Source: Telmatactis stephensoni (lineage: Eukaryota; Cnidaria; Anthozoa; Actiniaria; Isophelliidae). Taken from it: a stretch of 64,000 nucleotides of DNA. The notes below the pieces were generated by a model, which was not told the origin of the DNA, searched no databases, and was given only the letters and a program-made list of their open reading frames with translations. The position numbers and the translations under genes are program-made. Below, piece after piece: positions 27,361 to 38,388 of the stretch (its first letter is position 1; each line of letters starts with the position of its first letter). The DNA is taken from assembly GCA_029948255.1 (NCBI GenBank), contig JALIZF010001242.1:124001-188000 (forward strand), in the 5' to 3' direction.

Positions 27361-30300
27361 TTGCGGGCTTTGTGGTCGGTTTGTAGCTTGTCAGGTGTTG
27401 TTGGTCTCTCACGTCGTGGAATTTGTTGGTTAGGTGGTCGGTTTAGTGCGCAGTATGTTATGTAATTGTTAATCGTCGTAACTGTAGGTTTTGGTTTTCG
27501 TGGTTTTCGTCGTTTATTGGTTGTTGGTGTTGCTGTCTGTTTGTTAAGTGTGGGTTGCGTTTTGTCGTCACTGTCATCAGTAGGTCGTTCTGTAAAGTGA
27601 TCGTCAACGTTGCGTTTTGTGGCATGAGGTGATAAAGGCGGGAATGTGTTGTCAGTCAAGAGTGAATGTTGGTCTGGTGTTGGTATGTGTTTCCATGGTG
27701 ATGATGGTGGTGTGTATGTTGTAGTGATTGGTGGTGGTTGTTGTCGTAGTGATTTAGTTGGTTTGTGTGTTTGTAATGGTTGTTGTGGTGTCGGTAGTTG
27801 TTTGGGTGTTGGTGGTCGTGTTCTTTGTCGTCTTGGTCGTCGTTCGTTGAATTGTTTTGAATGGAACGTTGATGTCGGATGATTCCGTATTTTTTGTCGT
27901 TTGTCGTCACGTCGTTTAGGTTGATGTTTTATTTGTTGCCAATCCGTTTCTAGTTCTGTGTATCGCCCATCTTCATTATCTTGTTGTTGTGGCTCAATTT
28001 CTTGTTCAGGCTGTTTCTTGTGTATGATTATTTTTTCTGGTTGTTGTAACTGTTGTTCAGTTTCTTGCTCTGGCTGTTTCTCATGCATTAGCTCTAGTTT
28101 TTCTGGTTGTTCATCTTTATCTTGTTCTAGCTTTTGCTCACTGTCTGTGTCTAGTTTTAAGTGTTGATTATTGTCCTTTTCTTCATCATTTTGCCGTCGT
28201 AGTTCTGTTTCTTGTTGCCTTGTTGACTGCTGTTTCTGACAAAGTCATTAATTTATTGTTATCATCATTGTGCATTATCTCTAGTAATATTTTTTTCTGA
28301 ATTATTGGGAACATTCCGCTTGTAAACTGATTATCATTAATTAGCGCTTGATTGTCGGTGCTGGGGTTAGCCATATGCTGTATTAGCACATAATAAACTG
28401 AAACTGTGTTCTTGTTGCTATACCTGCTGTACATCTTCATCATTAGTCACTCTTTTTCTGCGTTTCTTTTTGCTTCTTTTCTTCATCATCGACCTCGGCT
28501 GTTTTGCTCGATGTTTCATACTAGAGAAAAATAATAAAACACAGCTCAAAATCTGCACTAGTCTTACGGTACTTGAAATCGTTGAGCAATGATTGCACAG
28601 TGTGCACGGGCGGATCTAGAGTAGTTCACTTAGTTTCCGGAAACTACTGAGATTTTTCCCAGAAAAAAGAATTATTGAGATAATAAAAATAAATAATACA
28701 AATGGAACAAGTTTAAGCGTATTTTACCTTTATTTGGACGCCATTTTGAATTATTTCCACAGGAAACCCACATGTTCCCAGGATATTTTTGTAGCCTTTT
28801 CAAGTTTTGGTGGGGGAGGGGTCCCACAGGAATTTCTAGCTATCATAACGTGTTAGTTCACAGTTTGGTATCCCTGTGTGAACTACTGCACCGGAAATAA
28901 AACACCCCGCCAGTAGTTTCCGAAGTGATTCACAGGAAGTAAAACACCCCACAAGTGATTCACACAGGAAACCCACAGTCAAACCAAGCACAAATTTACC
29001 TTTCCAACTTGATTCTGATTGGCTAAAATCGGCGTAAACTAGTCCAGAAACTACTGACAAAAGTATAAAAGGGCCAGCCTACCCTGGTGAGGTTCTTTGT
29101 CCATTGGAATCTTCGAACTCGTAACGAACAAAATTAAACACATGAACGGACTTTTATTCTTCAATTGTGGAACTGCTGCGATTGAAATTCAACGTAAACA
29201 AGGAAATTGGGCAAATATTAAGCTCTAAGTTTGAGCTTGAGCTAACAGTTTCCTCGGTAAGCTATATTTACAATTGATAGCTGATGTTTTATATGAGTAG
29301 TTTTACTGAAATGTTCATAATTACGCGAACTCTGACCTTCAAACAGTGCGTTGGAAATTGGTTTCTTGCTTCCCCCACTTCAAACAACCAACCAAAAGAT
29401 ACTCATAAAGATCTCTAAAATCCTAGGGCGATCGTGTAACAGTGAAATATAATTTCGGTTTTTAGTTAATAGATAGTCGTATTCTTGATTTTCAGTATGA
29501 TGGTTTGTCTCAGGTCCACCAGCATGGCGGCCAACTTTTAAGAACATAATTTCAAACACAAAAGTGGCAAATATAGCTTATTTTAACTACAATTAGCAAT
29601 TCAAAATGTATATTAACACAAAATACTGTGGTTTGAAAGAATTTGTAGTGATTTCCCCGGCTTTTAAGGCGCGTGACTTTGCGTTGTGTGACATAACACC
29701 GGCTACAGCTCTTGCCGAATAAAACATTTTGTGCATCAAATTATTTCGATATAAGTTCAAAAATTATCTAAAAACACAGTTTCCTAGACCATATTTTTGA
29801 ATAAAGTCGATTGGATGTGAAATTAAATTTTAGTTAGATTTTTCAGTGTCTCAGTTCGCATGATTTTGAAAATTGTAGTAATGTGTTTATTGTGGGTGCT
29901 AATGCTCAGAATATGCAAAGTGTAAATGGTATCATAGGATTTAATGATATTAAGTTTCGGTCGAGTTGGAAACTACTCAGTCAAAATGCTAGATCCGCCC
30001 CTGGTGTGCACCCATCTATGCAAGAGGTCTAAGATCATTTCCTATGCAGTGACCTTGCATACTTGTTTCGACGTTTTTCCTTTCCCTGTAGCTTTAATTA
30101 GCTTTAAATACCCGTAAAACAGAGCTCTCATGAAGAGAGCTAGGGAGATAGAGGCGCACATGTCGAACGCTATATACATGAGCCCCTGGCTCGGGAGAAT
30201 TGGGAACCACTTTCTTCCCTCTTCGGTTAGAATGTGGGTTCATGGAGTACATCTAGAATCAATAGTGCCACGTGCTATAGAATGAGCAGTATTATATTGA

Positions 30301-31235
30301 TGACATATTGTTTACAATTACTATGATACTTACATTTTCATGATCAAAATGATCAAAATTATCAATAGCACAAAAGCGCTTAAATAAAAAAACAGGAGAC
30401 TTGCATCTGTCTCTAAGGATTTCTGTTGTATTTGTTGTGGCCAATGATTCTGTTGAACTCCTGTGTAAAAATAGTCAAAGAAATCAAGTTGGAATCTACA
30501 ATGGTATTTTCTCCCTCTCCCCTCCCTTCCCCTTCCCTCCTTCGGCTGTCACCGAAGATATCGAGGAGGGGGGTGTAGTTACTTACTTTGGTGTCGTGTA
30601 AGAAAAATGTGGTTCCACCGTTCATTTTTGCTACAACTAAATTTTTTTCTATACTGCCATTTCAAGGAATCTAAAGAGAGAGTTTCGGGTTAAAATAATT
30701 CATCAGTCAATAACACACATATAAATAATTAGCTTGCAATTAACAATGTTTTGTATAACAATTCCCACCTTTCCTGGATTTTCTTGCTTGTTTTTTGTTC
30801 TCTAAGAGTTTTTCACCTTTGAAAAAAATACAAACTACTGTTAATTCATCATACAGATATTGATTCTACTTAACCCGTGGAACACAAGGATAGATAAATA
30901 GCCATAACGAAAAAAGAAACAACAACAACAAGAACATCATCAGACAAAAACAAAAATCAATAGAAGTAAACTGCACTGTATATAAGTCAAATATAAGAGG
31001 CTTAGGCTAAATGGGAAAGTTTTTCGCAGCAGATAATTAATACATTCCTATAGCCTGCGAACAGAGCCACCGCACATAAATGCGCGCATATTTGTCATCT
31101 TACATTCTTACCTTTTCCACCCCATGGTAGATACCATCTTAGAATAGACGATTTCGGTAATAGAACGTTTAGTACAAAAAGACTGCTAAATATCACAGTT
31201 ACTATTGAAGTAACCACTACAATAAGTATCGGCAT
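27270..31235 (-). CDS. Unrecognised protein with two predicted membrane segments, a basic patch and a Q/P-rich tail, 5 exons
   Basis: Exons: 31112-31235, 30769-30816, 30334-30460, 28424-28520, 27270-28235. They keep phase across all four introns and give 453 aa. Residues 3-26 (LIVVVTSIVTVIFSSLFVLN region) form a likely signal anchor. A polar stretch with KKQARKSRK follows. A second hydrophobic run lies at 78-98 (SLLFFYLSAFVLLIILIILI). Next comes a very basic patch at 101-125 (KKRSKKKRRKR). The last exon is Gln/Glu-rich, with repeats of KQPEQE, then Pro/Thr-rich. A good donor at 27331/27332 (CTTAG then GTAAGTTC) lies 62 bp before the stop, so the true C-terminus may lie in another exon. I do not recognise the family. 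A hAT-like transposon fills most of intron 3. The model rests on splice phase and composition, not homology; an alternative frame for exon 3 breaks phase with exon 4. Confidence 0.6.
28608..30003. mobile_element. hAT-like DNA transposon, about 1.4 kb, with 8-bp target duplication
   Basis: The ends are GGGCGGATCTAG on the left and CTAGATCCGCCCCTG on the right, so the full terminal repeat is CAGGGGCGGATCTAG with three bases lost on the left. The direct repeat GTGTGCAC flanks it at 28600-28607 and 30004-30011, the 8-bp target duplication typical of hAT elements. It contains internal repeats near 28860-28985 built on GGAAACTACTG- and AAAACACCCC-type units. It also holds a TATA box and a short coding start, but no transposase is seen, so it is probably a deleted, non-autonomous copy. 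It lies in intron 3 of the unrecognised membrane-protein gene. Confidence 0.85.
29064..29075 (+). promoter_or_regulatory. TATA box inside the hAT-like element
   Basis: TATAAAAGGGCC is a strong TATA-box match. It is followed about 70 bp later by an ATG (29142) opening a 28-codon frame ending at 29228, and then by a donor-like CTCG/GTAAGC at 29256/29257. This looks like the promoter and leader exon of an ancestral transposase gene whose body is gone. It could also supply a cryptic promoter antisense to the host gene. Confidence 0.5.
30024..30250 (+). mobile_element. 5'-truncated SINE-like copy
   Basis: The segment with TTGTTTCGACG, CTGTAGCTTTAATTAGC and TTTAAATACCCGTAAAAC matches the body of the tRNA-derived SINE at 58955-59230. 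The tRNA-like head is mostly missing. It lies just outside the right end of the hAT-like element. Confidence 0.6.
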
Positions 31236-31407
31236 GATTGCTGATCCTAACTGCTAACAACTAATTGATTTCTAATCGAATGATCTTTTATGACGTTTAA
31301 CGCCTTGACGTCATTTTCGGTAGAGCGCGCGATGACGAGTATTAGCCGATGTCTTCCGAGCAGTGCCCGAATTATCGATTCCAGTGCAGTTAAAGTTGCT
31401 CCAAATG

Positions 31408-31495
31408 ACACGGGTGAAAAACGCATTGTGCATATATGCTCGGAAGTTTTCAATAAAACCATTGGAGATTTAGTAAACCTTGAAAGTTAAGGCTG
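31408..31495 (+). repeat. Dispersed repeat shared with 38300-38388
   Basis: ACACGGGTGAAAAAC, GCATA-CTCGGAAGTT, ACATTGGAG-TTTAGTAAA and CTTGAAAGTTAAGGCTG occur in the same order at both places. The intervening 7 kb contains the Glass-like gene and its pseudogene. Confidence 0.75.
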
Positions 31496-31569
31496 GATCC
31501 GCTGCTGATACATATGGGTCCAACCACTGAGCTGTTGTTTTTGAACTACTGTGAACTCGCATATGACTG

Positions 31570-31725
31570 CTAGGGGTTCTTAGACTGCGAGAATCTCATC
31601 TCACACACTTAACACTAGCTGGTATACGGTTTTTCTCCAGTGTGGATTCGTAAATGTTTAGTTAGCGTAGAACTGTCTGCAAAACCACGTGAACAAACCT
31701 AGTATTTGTACGGTCGTTCAAGGTT
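31570..31725 (-). pseudogene. Decayed copy of the Glass-like last zinc-finger exon
   Basis: This stretch is nearly identical to 34310-34455, the part of Glass-like exon 5 encoding fingers 4 and 5. The copied core includes TCTCCAGTGTGGATTCGTA and GAACTGTCTGCAAAACCACG. Read on the minus strand, the first zinc-binding Cys codon of finger 4 has become TAC and the next Gln codon has become TAG. A small insertion near 31618 also disrupts finger 5. It is therefore non-coding as a zinc finger. It lies 2.6 kb downstream of the parent exon in the same orientation. No upstream exons of the parent are seen nearby, so it reflects a local partial duplication. Confidence 0.9.
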
Positions 31726-32200
31726 GCAAAAACGTTTCAGAAGTAGAATTAGCTGTTGCGCGCAATGGTTACAGTGATTGACTAATGGTGCAACACTGTG
31801 TACAACGACGCAGAAAAAGCTCCAAGAAAAGTTGTATCGTGTGTCAGGGCGTTTGCTTTGCAACAATGCTTGAAGCTGACTAGTTGATAGCATAGCTAAT
31901 TTCTGTCTCACGGTGACAAAATCATGTCTAAAATGCAAAAGCCGCAGTTATTGCCTGTTTCGCATGGGTGGATACACTGCTCAATTCTACTGTTGCGCTA
32001 AACGTTGAACCGTGCACTTTAATGAAGCCATCAAACTGATTCACAAAGCATGCCTTCAAAAAAGAAGGCGAATTCCTTCGATGATATGTAGAAAGTATTA
32101 GCTACCCATCTTTCTCCTATTTATATTCTAGATTTAAGCTTTTGATGACGTCATGTGAAACGCTCTATATACCCCAACTGTACTTCAAACTTAGTCGTGT

Positions 32201-32861
32201 CTAGATGGTATCCTCGCAAACAAGGTTGGTTAGTTTTAGGGCTAGTTTAGGGCTTTGTTTTTACAAAGTCTTCCCTAATACTAACCCTAAACCTAACCCC
32301 AAGGTACTTGTAATGAGTTAGACAAGGCGCAAAACTGAAAAAGTCGATCGCAAAAAGTGCAGAAGGCATTTTGGGGTAGAGGTTGGTAACATAACTATTC
32401 TAAACCAATTTTTCATGCTGAATGCGAATATGACTGTTACCAAGACGTATTCTGCAATCTTATACGTGTAAATGACGTATTTTGTGAATTGCTACAGTCA
32501 TTTCATACTAACGGCTTTTTCATTTTGAGATGCTCTTTCCTGCTATGGTAATTGTTTTTAAGTTTGGGAACTTTCGGAATTACATGAAAAAGCCGTTAGT
32601 ATGAAATGACTGTAGCAATTCACAAAATACGTCATTTACACGTATAAGATTGCAGAATACGTCTTGGTAACAGTCATATTCGCATTCAGCATGAAAAATC
32701 GGTTTAGAATAGTTATGTTACCAGCCTCTACCCCAAAATGCCTCCAGGTATCTGATTTTTCGAAAATGCGCCTAGTCTAAAAAGTGTTTATTTCTACAAA
32801 GTCTTCCCAAATACTAACCCTAAACCTATAACCAAACCTTGTTTGCGAGGATCCCATCTAG
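32201..32861. repeat. Large inverted repeat, about 660 bp
   Basis: The outer arms CTCGCAAACAAGGTT and AACCTTGTTTGCGAG, the middle arms with GGTAACATAACTATTCTAAACC and complement, and the inner arms with CAAGACGTATTCTGCAATCT and CGGCTTTTTCAT all pair in order. The two arms are nearly identical over about 180 bp. Confidence 0.85.
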
Positions 32862-34278
32862 CCAGGACCTTCAACCTTTCACCACCCCATCCCTGTAAAT
32901 ATATATGTACCCCTTTCATATACCTTCATCCTGAAACGTATCTCTTTCGGGCGGAGCCTCCCTGTATAAAATAAGTTTGAGCAAATAGATGGTTTAGTCA
33001 TAGGCTATATATGGGGATACCACTAATCAACGTCCTCACATGCAACTTGAATATATGTGCACGTGTTGTGCGGATGGTACCACCCTTGACATCATAACCA
33101 GTACCGTAGAAAAGCAAGACTGGGGATCTTCGTGTGCCCTTATAATAACCTTTGGCAGCCTAATTTTACTTGCTTCCCTGCATTTACAGCATTTAATTTA
33201 TAGCACAATGTTATTGTTATTAATGCTTTACGAAAATGCACAAAAACCCAGCAAATGACGAAAAGAGCACTTTAATGGTTTTCTAATATTTTATTTGATT
33301 AATTCAATATTTCATACATTGAAGTATATGAAGTAACAGGAAATCTTAAAGTTCTTCCTATCCTCAAATAGCACAAAATATTACTGGAAATTGCTGCAAA
33401 TTTATTTCAGTTTTTAAAACCAAATCAAGTACATTCCGATAGGATTGAAAATAAAATAACATAAGTTGATCGATATGTCTGTAAACGTCAAAGAAATACT
33501 GAAAATATAATTACTCCACTAGTACTATATATAGCCCGAGTCAGGAATGCTGTCCAACGCTAAGCAATATCCTCTATATCATTGATAATTTATATAATGC
33601 TATATGTACATATTTGAATTAGGTTTATCGGCATATTCAATCTCTTTATTAAATCATAGGCCCTGGCTAAAAGAGGAAATATACTTCCGGAAACAACACT
33701 ATAAGCGCGTTTCGCAAGACACACAAAATGTTTGTTAAACTTAGCAGAGATATTTCACTATAATGTTTCCAGACTCATGAGAGTGATTTTTCACTGTTTA
33801 GGCACTTAAGGAAACATGTTACTTAAACTTCATTGAAAGCACTTCTTATTTCTGCTGGCCTTTTCCACCAGGCAATGCCAATAAGCAAAACTACGAGCAA
33901 GAAAAATATGAAAGAAAAGCCATTTCAGACCAAAATATCTAGTCTGAAAGTTTTGAAATTTTGTTCATGTTTCGTCATCACAAATCCGTTTGCACGTATA
34001 CGTCAGGTGATAGAGTCGTTTTCGTATGAGCGGGAAACTTGCCGTACCGTATCGTAACTGTACCAGTACCATAGTTTCTATAAAAATATTCGAAATTCCT
34101 GCTGTAACCGTATCGTATCGTAACCGTACAGTGTTCCCACTTTAATATACGAAAACCACTCTATTGTAGAAACGTGCTTCCTCACAGTTTAGATACCCAG
34201 GAAACGATTTACGGAAAATTGTACTAGAAGCATGTTTCCTCGTTTAGCCAGAGCCTTATATCGGTATATCATTCCAAG

Positions 34279-37144
34279 TTATTTCTTTCTCTTGTGTACA
34301 CGCATGTGTCTGCTGAGGTTCCCAGACTGTGAGAATCTCATCTCACACACTTTACACTGGTACGGTTTTTCTCCAGTGTGGATTCGTAGATGTTTAGTTA
34401 GCGTAGAACTGTCTGCAAAACCACGTGAACAAACCTGGCATTTGTACGGCCTTTCACCGCTATGAATGCGCATGTGCGTAGTCACTGATGACGATTGAGC
34501 AAACCTGATGGTAAAAATAGGAAAGCGTCATCAGTTATAGCAGTCTCTATCTTTGTTTGTTCGTTCGTTCGTTCGTTCGTTCGTTCGTTCGTTCGTTCGT
34601 TCGTTCGTTCGTTCGTTCTTTCTTTTGTTTGTTTGTTCGTTAGTTTGTTCGTTCGTTCGTTTATCGTTCGTTCGTTCTTTTGTTTGTTTGTTCATTCGTT
34701 TGTTCGTTCGTTCGTTCGTTCGTTCGTTCATTCGTTCGTTCGTTCGTTCGTTCGTTTGTTTGTTTTTGTTTTTGCTTTTGCTTTTGCCTTTACTCTTGTT
34801 TTGTTTGTATTTGTTACAAACCTGCGTTGACATATTTGGCATTTGAAAGGCTTTTCCTTGGAATGTACACGTAAATGAGCCTTGAGATTGGCATCTTGGG
34901 AGAAAGATCGTTCACAGATGTTGCACTGAAATGGTTTTTCTCCTGTATGAATGCGCATGTGCGCCTTGAGTGTTGATGGTCGTGAATAAACCTTGTGGCA
35001 AAGTGAACACGTGGTACTGGAGTTCTGTAGAGTAGTAAAAACGTAACTATATTTAAAACAACCGCAAGCCAATACGTTTAGTACCGTTAGCAACACCATT
35101 AGCCTCCTTCGCTGATGTCCTTCAGGTCGTCCTTTGACGATCCGTCATGCATTGGTCTGACGACACAAAGTACGTCTGCGCACGGAAGCTACCAACACCA
35201 ATGTAAAAATACAAGGCAAAGTTTGGATCATCATAACTTATGTTGTGGCTCTCCCAAGGTATTTTTGCCCTATTCTAATTCCTCTCTGCCCTTCCCCAAT
35301 CCCCTCTGATGGCTGATAGAAAAATTTGCTTTTTGAAATTGAGGGAACGGATACACAGATATGGATATATGATTGCACCTTGAATGTGTCGTCATCTTCA
35401 AGGCTGTCGTCCTTGCTTTGTTGACTGCATCCAGAACTTGACGCTTGCTCTTCCCCTAGAGTCTCACTCGTCTAAAATCATTACACAAAAATCTTGAACA
35501 TTGACGTCATTACAGTTAGGCAACATTCATAATTATCCCGATAAATTCTAAAACGCTTTCTTTTTGCTACTGTCAGATACCTGTCATATGAAATCAGCAC
35601 TATTCAGGCTTATACATGTGCAACGCCAAAAACTCTTCAGTCGAAAAATCTTTTCAGCGTAGCATACCCATACGCAATGAACACATTTACGTCACTCCTG
35701 GCCTCACCTGGAAACAGTTGCCATGGTAATTGTTTGCGGAGTTGTGATTGGCTGGCATGCTATGTTCGGGTTCACTTGACAAGTATGGCGACCAAATAGA
35801 GTAGCATATTCCATTGGGGTTTTGAGCGCTTGTCAGTCTGGCCTCTGAAGCATTTTTCAGAGACAGTAAAATGGTAGCCGCTTTAAACCAGCTCGCATCT
35901 GGTAGTTCATCACTGTGAGGAATCAAAAGTCTCGGGATCAATTTTGTCTCTGTATTATGATATAATGAGCGCATTGCCATTTGCAGGAGAGCACAAGAAA
36001 AGTAAGCTTAGGAATATTATGCGTAGCCGAGTGTTTCACTTGCTTTTCGAGTGTTCTAAAGAAAAATTAGCGAATAAAAAATTAATTTTTAATACCAGAA
36101 TATAAACGAAACTTTTTCCACAGATATGCTATTACAGAAAAAATATTTTCAGTCTTAAAAAGGCTAAAACGAATTTCACTATCTTCCTATAACTTCTCGG
36201 AATCATTTCAAACATTTCAAATCAAGCATTATTTAGCCAAAAAAAGAAAAAGAAAAAATAAAGAAGAAGAAGAAAGGCTTGCTCTGTTTTATATCAAAAC
36301 CCCGCCTGAAAAACAAAGTCGCTATTTCTCTTTGATCTTTACATTTTTTCGGTATTTTCGAGTCTCCGCCATGATGATCTTGTAGAGTTCTTAATTGGCT
36401 ACCGTAATTTAGCGAAAGAAACAGTAGAACGTACCTTGGCCTCGAACTCCGTTATCCAAACCCTGCCTCAAAAGAAAAGCTATTTTCCCTGAAACTTTAA
36501 CTTTTGTTGGTCAAAAACAGTACTGAACTTCGTACACTTGGTTCTCCTTAATTGGAGTTCGAGGTAACTTGGATAATATATATATTTCTCTCTCTCTCTC
36601 TAGTTGCAACTTGATACGTGACATATTCATCTGTACTCAACAAGGTTTTCGGATGAAACTTCGATTGTTTCTGATTGGTTTATCAGGTTATGCAAATTAA
36701 TGATTTTTTTTTTCAGTCAAGAAAATTTAGTTTATTTCTTGCTTTTCTACTGACTTTCTATTCTGTTTAAAAACCGTTCGATCAAAAATTCGATGAATTA
36801 TTTGTATTCTTTTAAGCAATTTTCATGATTTGGTAGTAATTTTCACGATAGCAAGTCATGTTGAAAGATACCATAGAATTTTGTATTATGATTTTGTTTC
36901 AGAAAAAAAATATCGAAACTGAATCGAAAATATGTGAACGGAAGGTTTTTTTGGGAAGCAATTTTTGACTGGTAGAAAATTACAGTAAATTCGCTACATA
37001 CCTTTTCTCTGTTGAGTGAAATTGGCCTTGATGAGAATGAACAAATGAAGGCCCCATGAGTCTTTGAATATTTTCTGTACCCCTCACACAAACAGCTTCA
37101 TTTATATTCTGTTCGGAATTGTCGTTTTGTTCTTGCGATAACAT
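34279..37144 (-). CDS. Glass-like C2H2 zinc-finger transcription factor, 5 exons, 289 aa
   Basis: Exons: 37002-37144, 35708-35912, 35379-35471, 34822-35024, 34279-34504, totalling 870 bp in one frame. Five C2H2 fingers sit at the C-terminus, at about residues 153-173, 181-201, 209-229, 237-257 and 265-285. They are joined by TGEKP-type linkers, and the protein ends KRKK four residues after the last His. The finger sequences [56 protein letters not shown] and [14 protein letters not shown] match the order and helix residues of Drosophila Glass, a DNA-binding regulator of photoreceptor identity. The N-terminal 147 residues are low in recognisable motifs, with an acidic [10 protein letters not shown] stretch. 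An intron within finger 3 contains a TTCG microsatellite. DNA binding in the nucleus is expected; a role in light-sensing cells here is inference. Confidence 0.9.
34555..34765 (+). repeat. TTCG tetranucleotide microsatellite, Glass-like intron 4
   Basis: Over 200 bp of TTCG units with interspersed TTTG and TTTC units. It gives spurious long open frames on both strands. It sits in the intron that splits finger 3. Confidence 0.95.
36577..36601 (+). repeat. TA and TC dinucleotide run
   Basis: ATATATATTTCTCTCTCTCTC lies in Glass-like intron 1. Confidence 0.7.
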
Positions 37145-37322
37145 TTTAAACCCAAAATTGTGTTAGTATTTCTGTGCGTGTTCAAATTATGAAAAGGGAG
37201 AAAAAGTCGACTCGACTATCGCGTCCCAGCTCGGTTATGGCGCCGTGTGGTTTTACCGGCCCTCCTCTTTAGCGTACCTCACCGCTTGAATGCAATTGGT
37301 GGATTTCACAATGACGTCATAT

Positions 37323-37333
37323 GAGCATGCGCA
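37323..37333. promoter_or_regulatory. NRF1-like GCATGCGCAC motif upstream of the Glass-like gene
   Basis: GAGCATGCGCAC lies about 180 bp upstream of the proposed Glass-like start codon. It contains an NRF1 half-site, GCATGCGCA. Assignment is by motif only. Confidence 0.25.
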
Positions 37334-37365
37334 CAGGCAAGACCTAGAACGTTGGTGGTCTTCAG

Positions 37366-37545
37366 GTACACCTATTTCACAGAAGGTTGTCGGCCGAAAG
37401 ACCTGAAGCACGTGCGACTAGACCGAAAAGGAGTATGGGTAGATGCAAATTTATCTCACTGTCGGCTTTAGTCTTGATTTTAGACATAACGAAATGAAGT
37501 TCTTTGTTGTATAAGGGTATAGCAAGCTAGATGTGGATGTCGTCT
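37366..37545. mobile_element. GTATACACCTATTTC-family element, partial
   Basis: It begins GGTACACCTATTTCACAGAA, continues GCGACTAGACCGAAAAGGA and GAAGTTCTTTGTTGTATAAGG, matching the reverse of 14345-14640. It lies about 220 bp upstream of the Glass-like start codon. Confidence 0.65.
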
Positions 37546-38299
37546 TGATATTCGTGTGGTTTTACTGTTTAAAAGTCCACGTGAATTCCATTTTTGACTT
37601 AAGCGTTTCGTGAACAAGGCCAGCTAAATTGCCCTATATATTTCATTATGACGTCACGGCTTATTTACGATGGGGACAGAATCGTAGAGAACAACAGGAA
37701 TTTAAACAAAATTGTCAAATAAATTATTTATTATATAAATAATTATTACATTTGATGGCTGTTATCGCTTTTCTTTGTTCTATAAAGGCTGCATTTTTAG
37801 ATCAATTTTCTTTGTGTTGTTGTGTTGTCATAGTGAAATAGGCCAATTAAACATGACTCGTGATTCATCTTTGCTTGACGTAATTTACGATGATTTCGGG
37901 TCCAGTAAATTACGTCTTTGTTATGCTGAAGTCCGTCACCATGCTTTGGTCACATGCGTATAGGATTTTGACATGCAGGAACGCATACTAACTGATCGGC
38001 ATACTGGACTACTGCCTTTTGGTATACTCTTAACAGACATTAATCATGTGGCAATCTTATCCCACCTGTTTTATACGCAGGAACCCTATGGATATCAGCC
38101 CAGAAGCTGAATGGGCTACCCTGTTAAAATAAAGTCTTATTTATTTACCTGGAGAGTTCTTTTGTTTGTCTAGCCTGGACTTTTGAATTAACCCTGATTT
38201 ATGAGAGTTAGCCCTAACCCTGGGTTAACTAAATCTTCCCGCTAACCCACTCTCGAACAATTAATTGAACCCTGGTCAATGTTCTGAAGACTAGTAGTA

Positions 38300-38388
38300 C
38301 AGACACGGGTGAAAAACACACATGTTGCGCATACTCGGAAGTTAAAAAAAACATTGGAGGTTTAGTAAATCTTGAAAGTTAAGGCTGT
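38300..38388 (+). repeat. Dispersed repeat shared with 31408-31495
   Basis: Second copy, same orientation. Together with the other copy it flanks the Glass-like gene and pseudogene. Confidence 0.75.

Larger units (their letters stand above)
31236..34278. other. Intergenic region with pseudogene and 660-bp palindrome
   Basis: It contains a dispersed repeat (31408-31495), the Glass-like pseudogene (31570-31725) and a large inverted repeat (32201-32861). 32880-34230 shows nothing convincing beyond short imperfect GTATCGTAACCGTAC words near 34040-34130. Confidence 0.6.

Noticed and set aside
30334..30460. A second, hydrophilic frame of exon 3 (EILRDRCKSPVFLFKRFC)
   Set aside because: It can join exon 2 using another acceptor, but cannot join exon 4 without breaking phase.
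34495..34846. Long overlapping open frames on both strands
   Set aside because: They are translations of the TTCG microsatellite. The real coding sequence here is Glass-like exons 4 and 5 on the minus strand.
35687..35980. An alternative Glass-like start at 35980 (MAMRSLYHN)
   Set aside because: Exon 1 (37002-37144) joins in phase to an acceptor at 35912 with a good pyrimidine tract. An alternative first exon remains possible.
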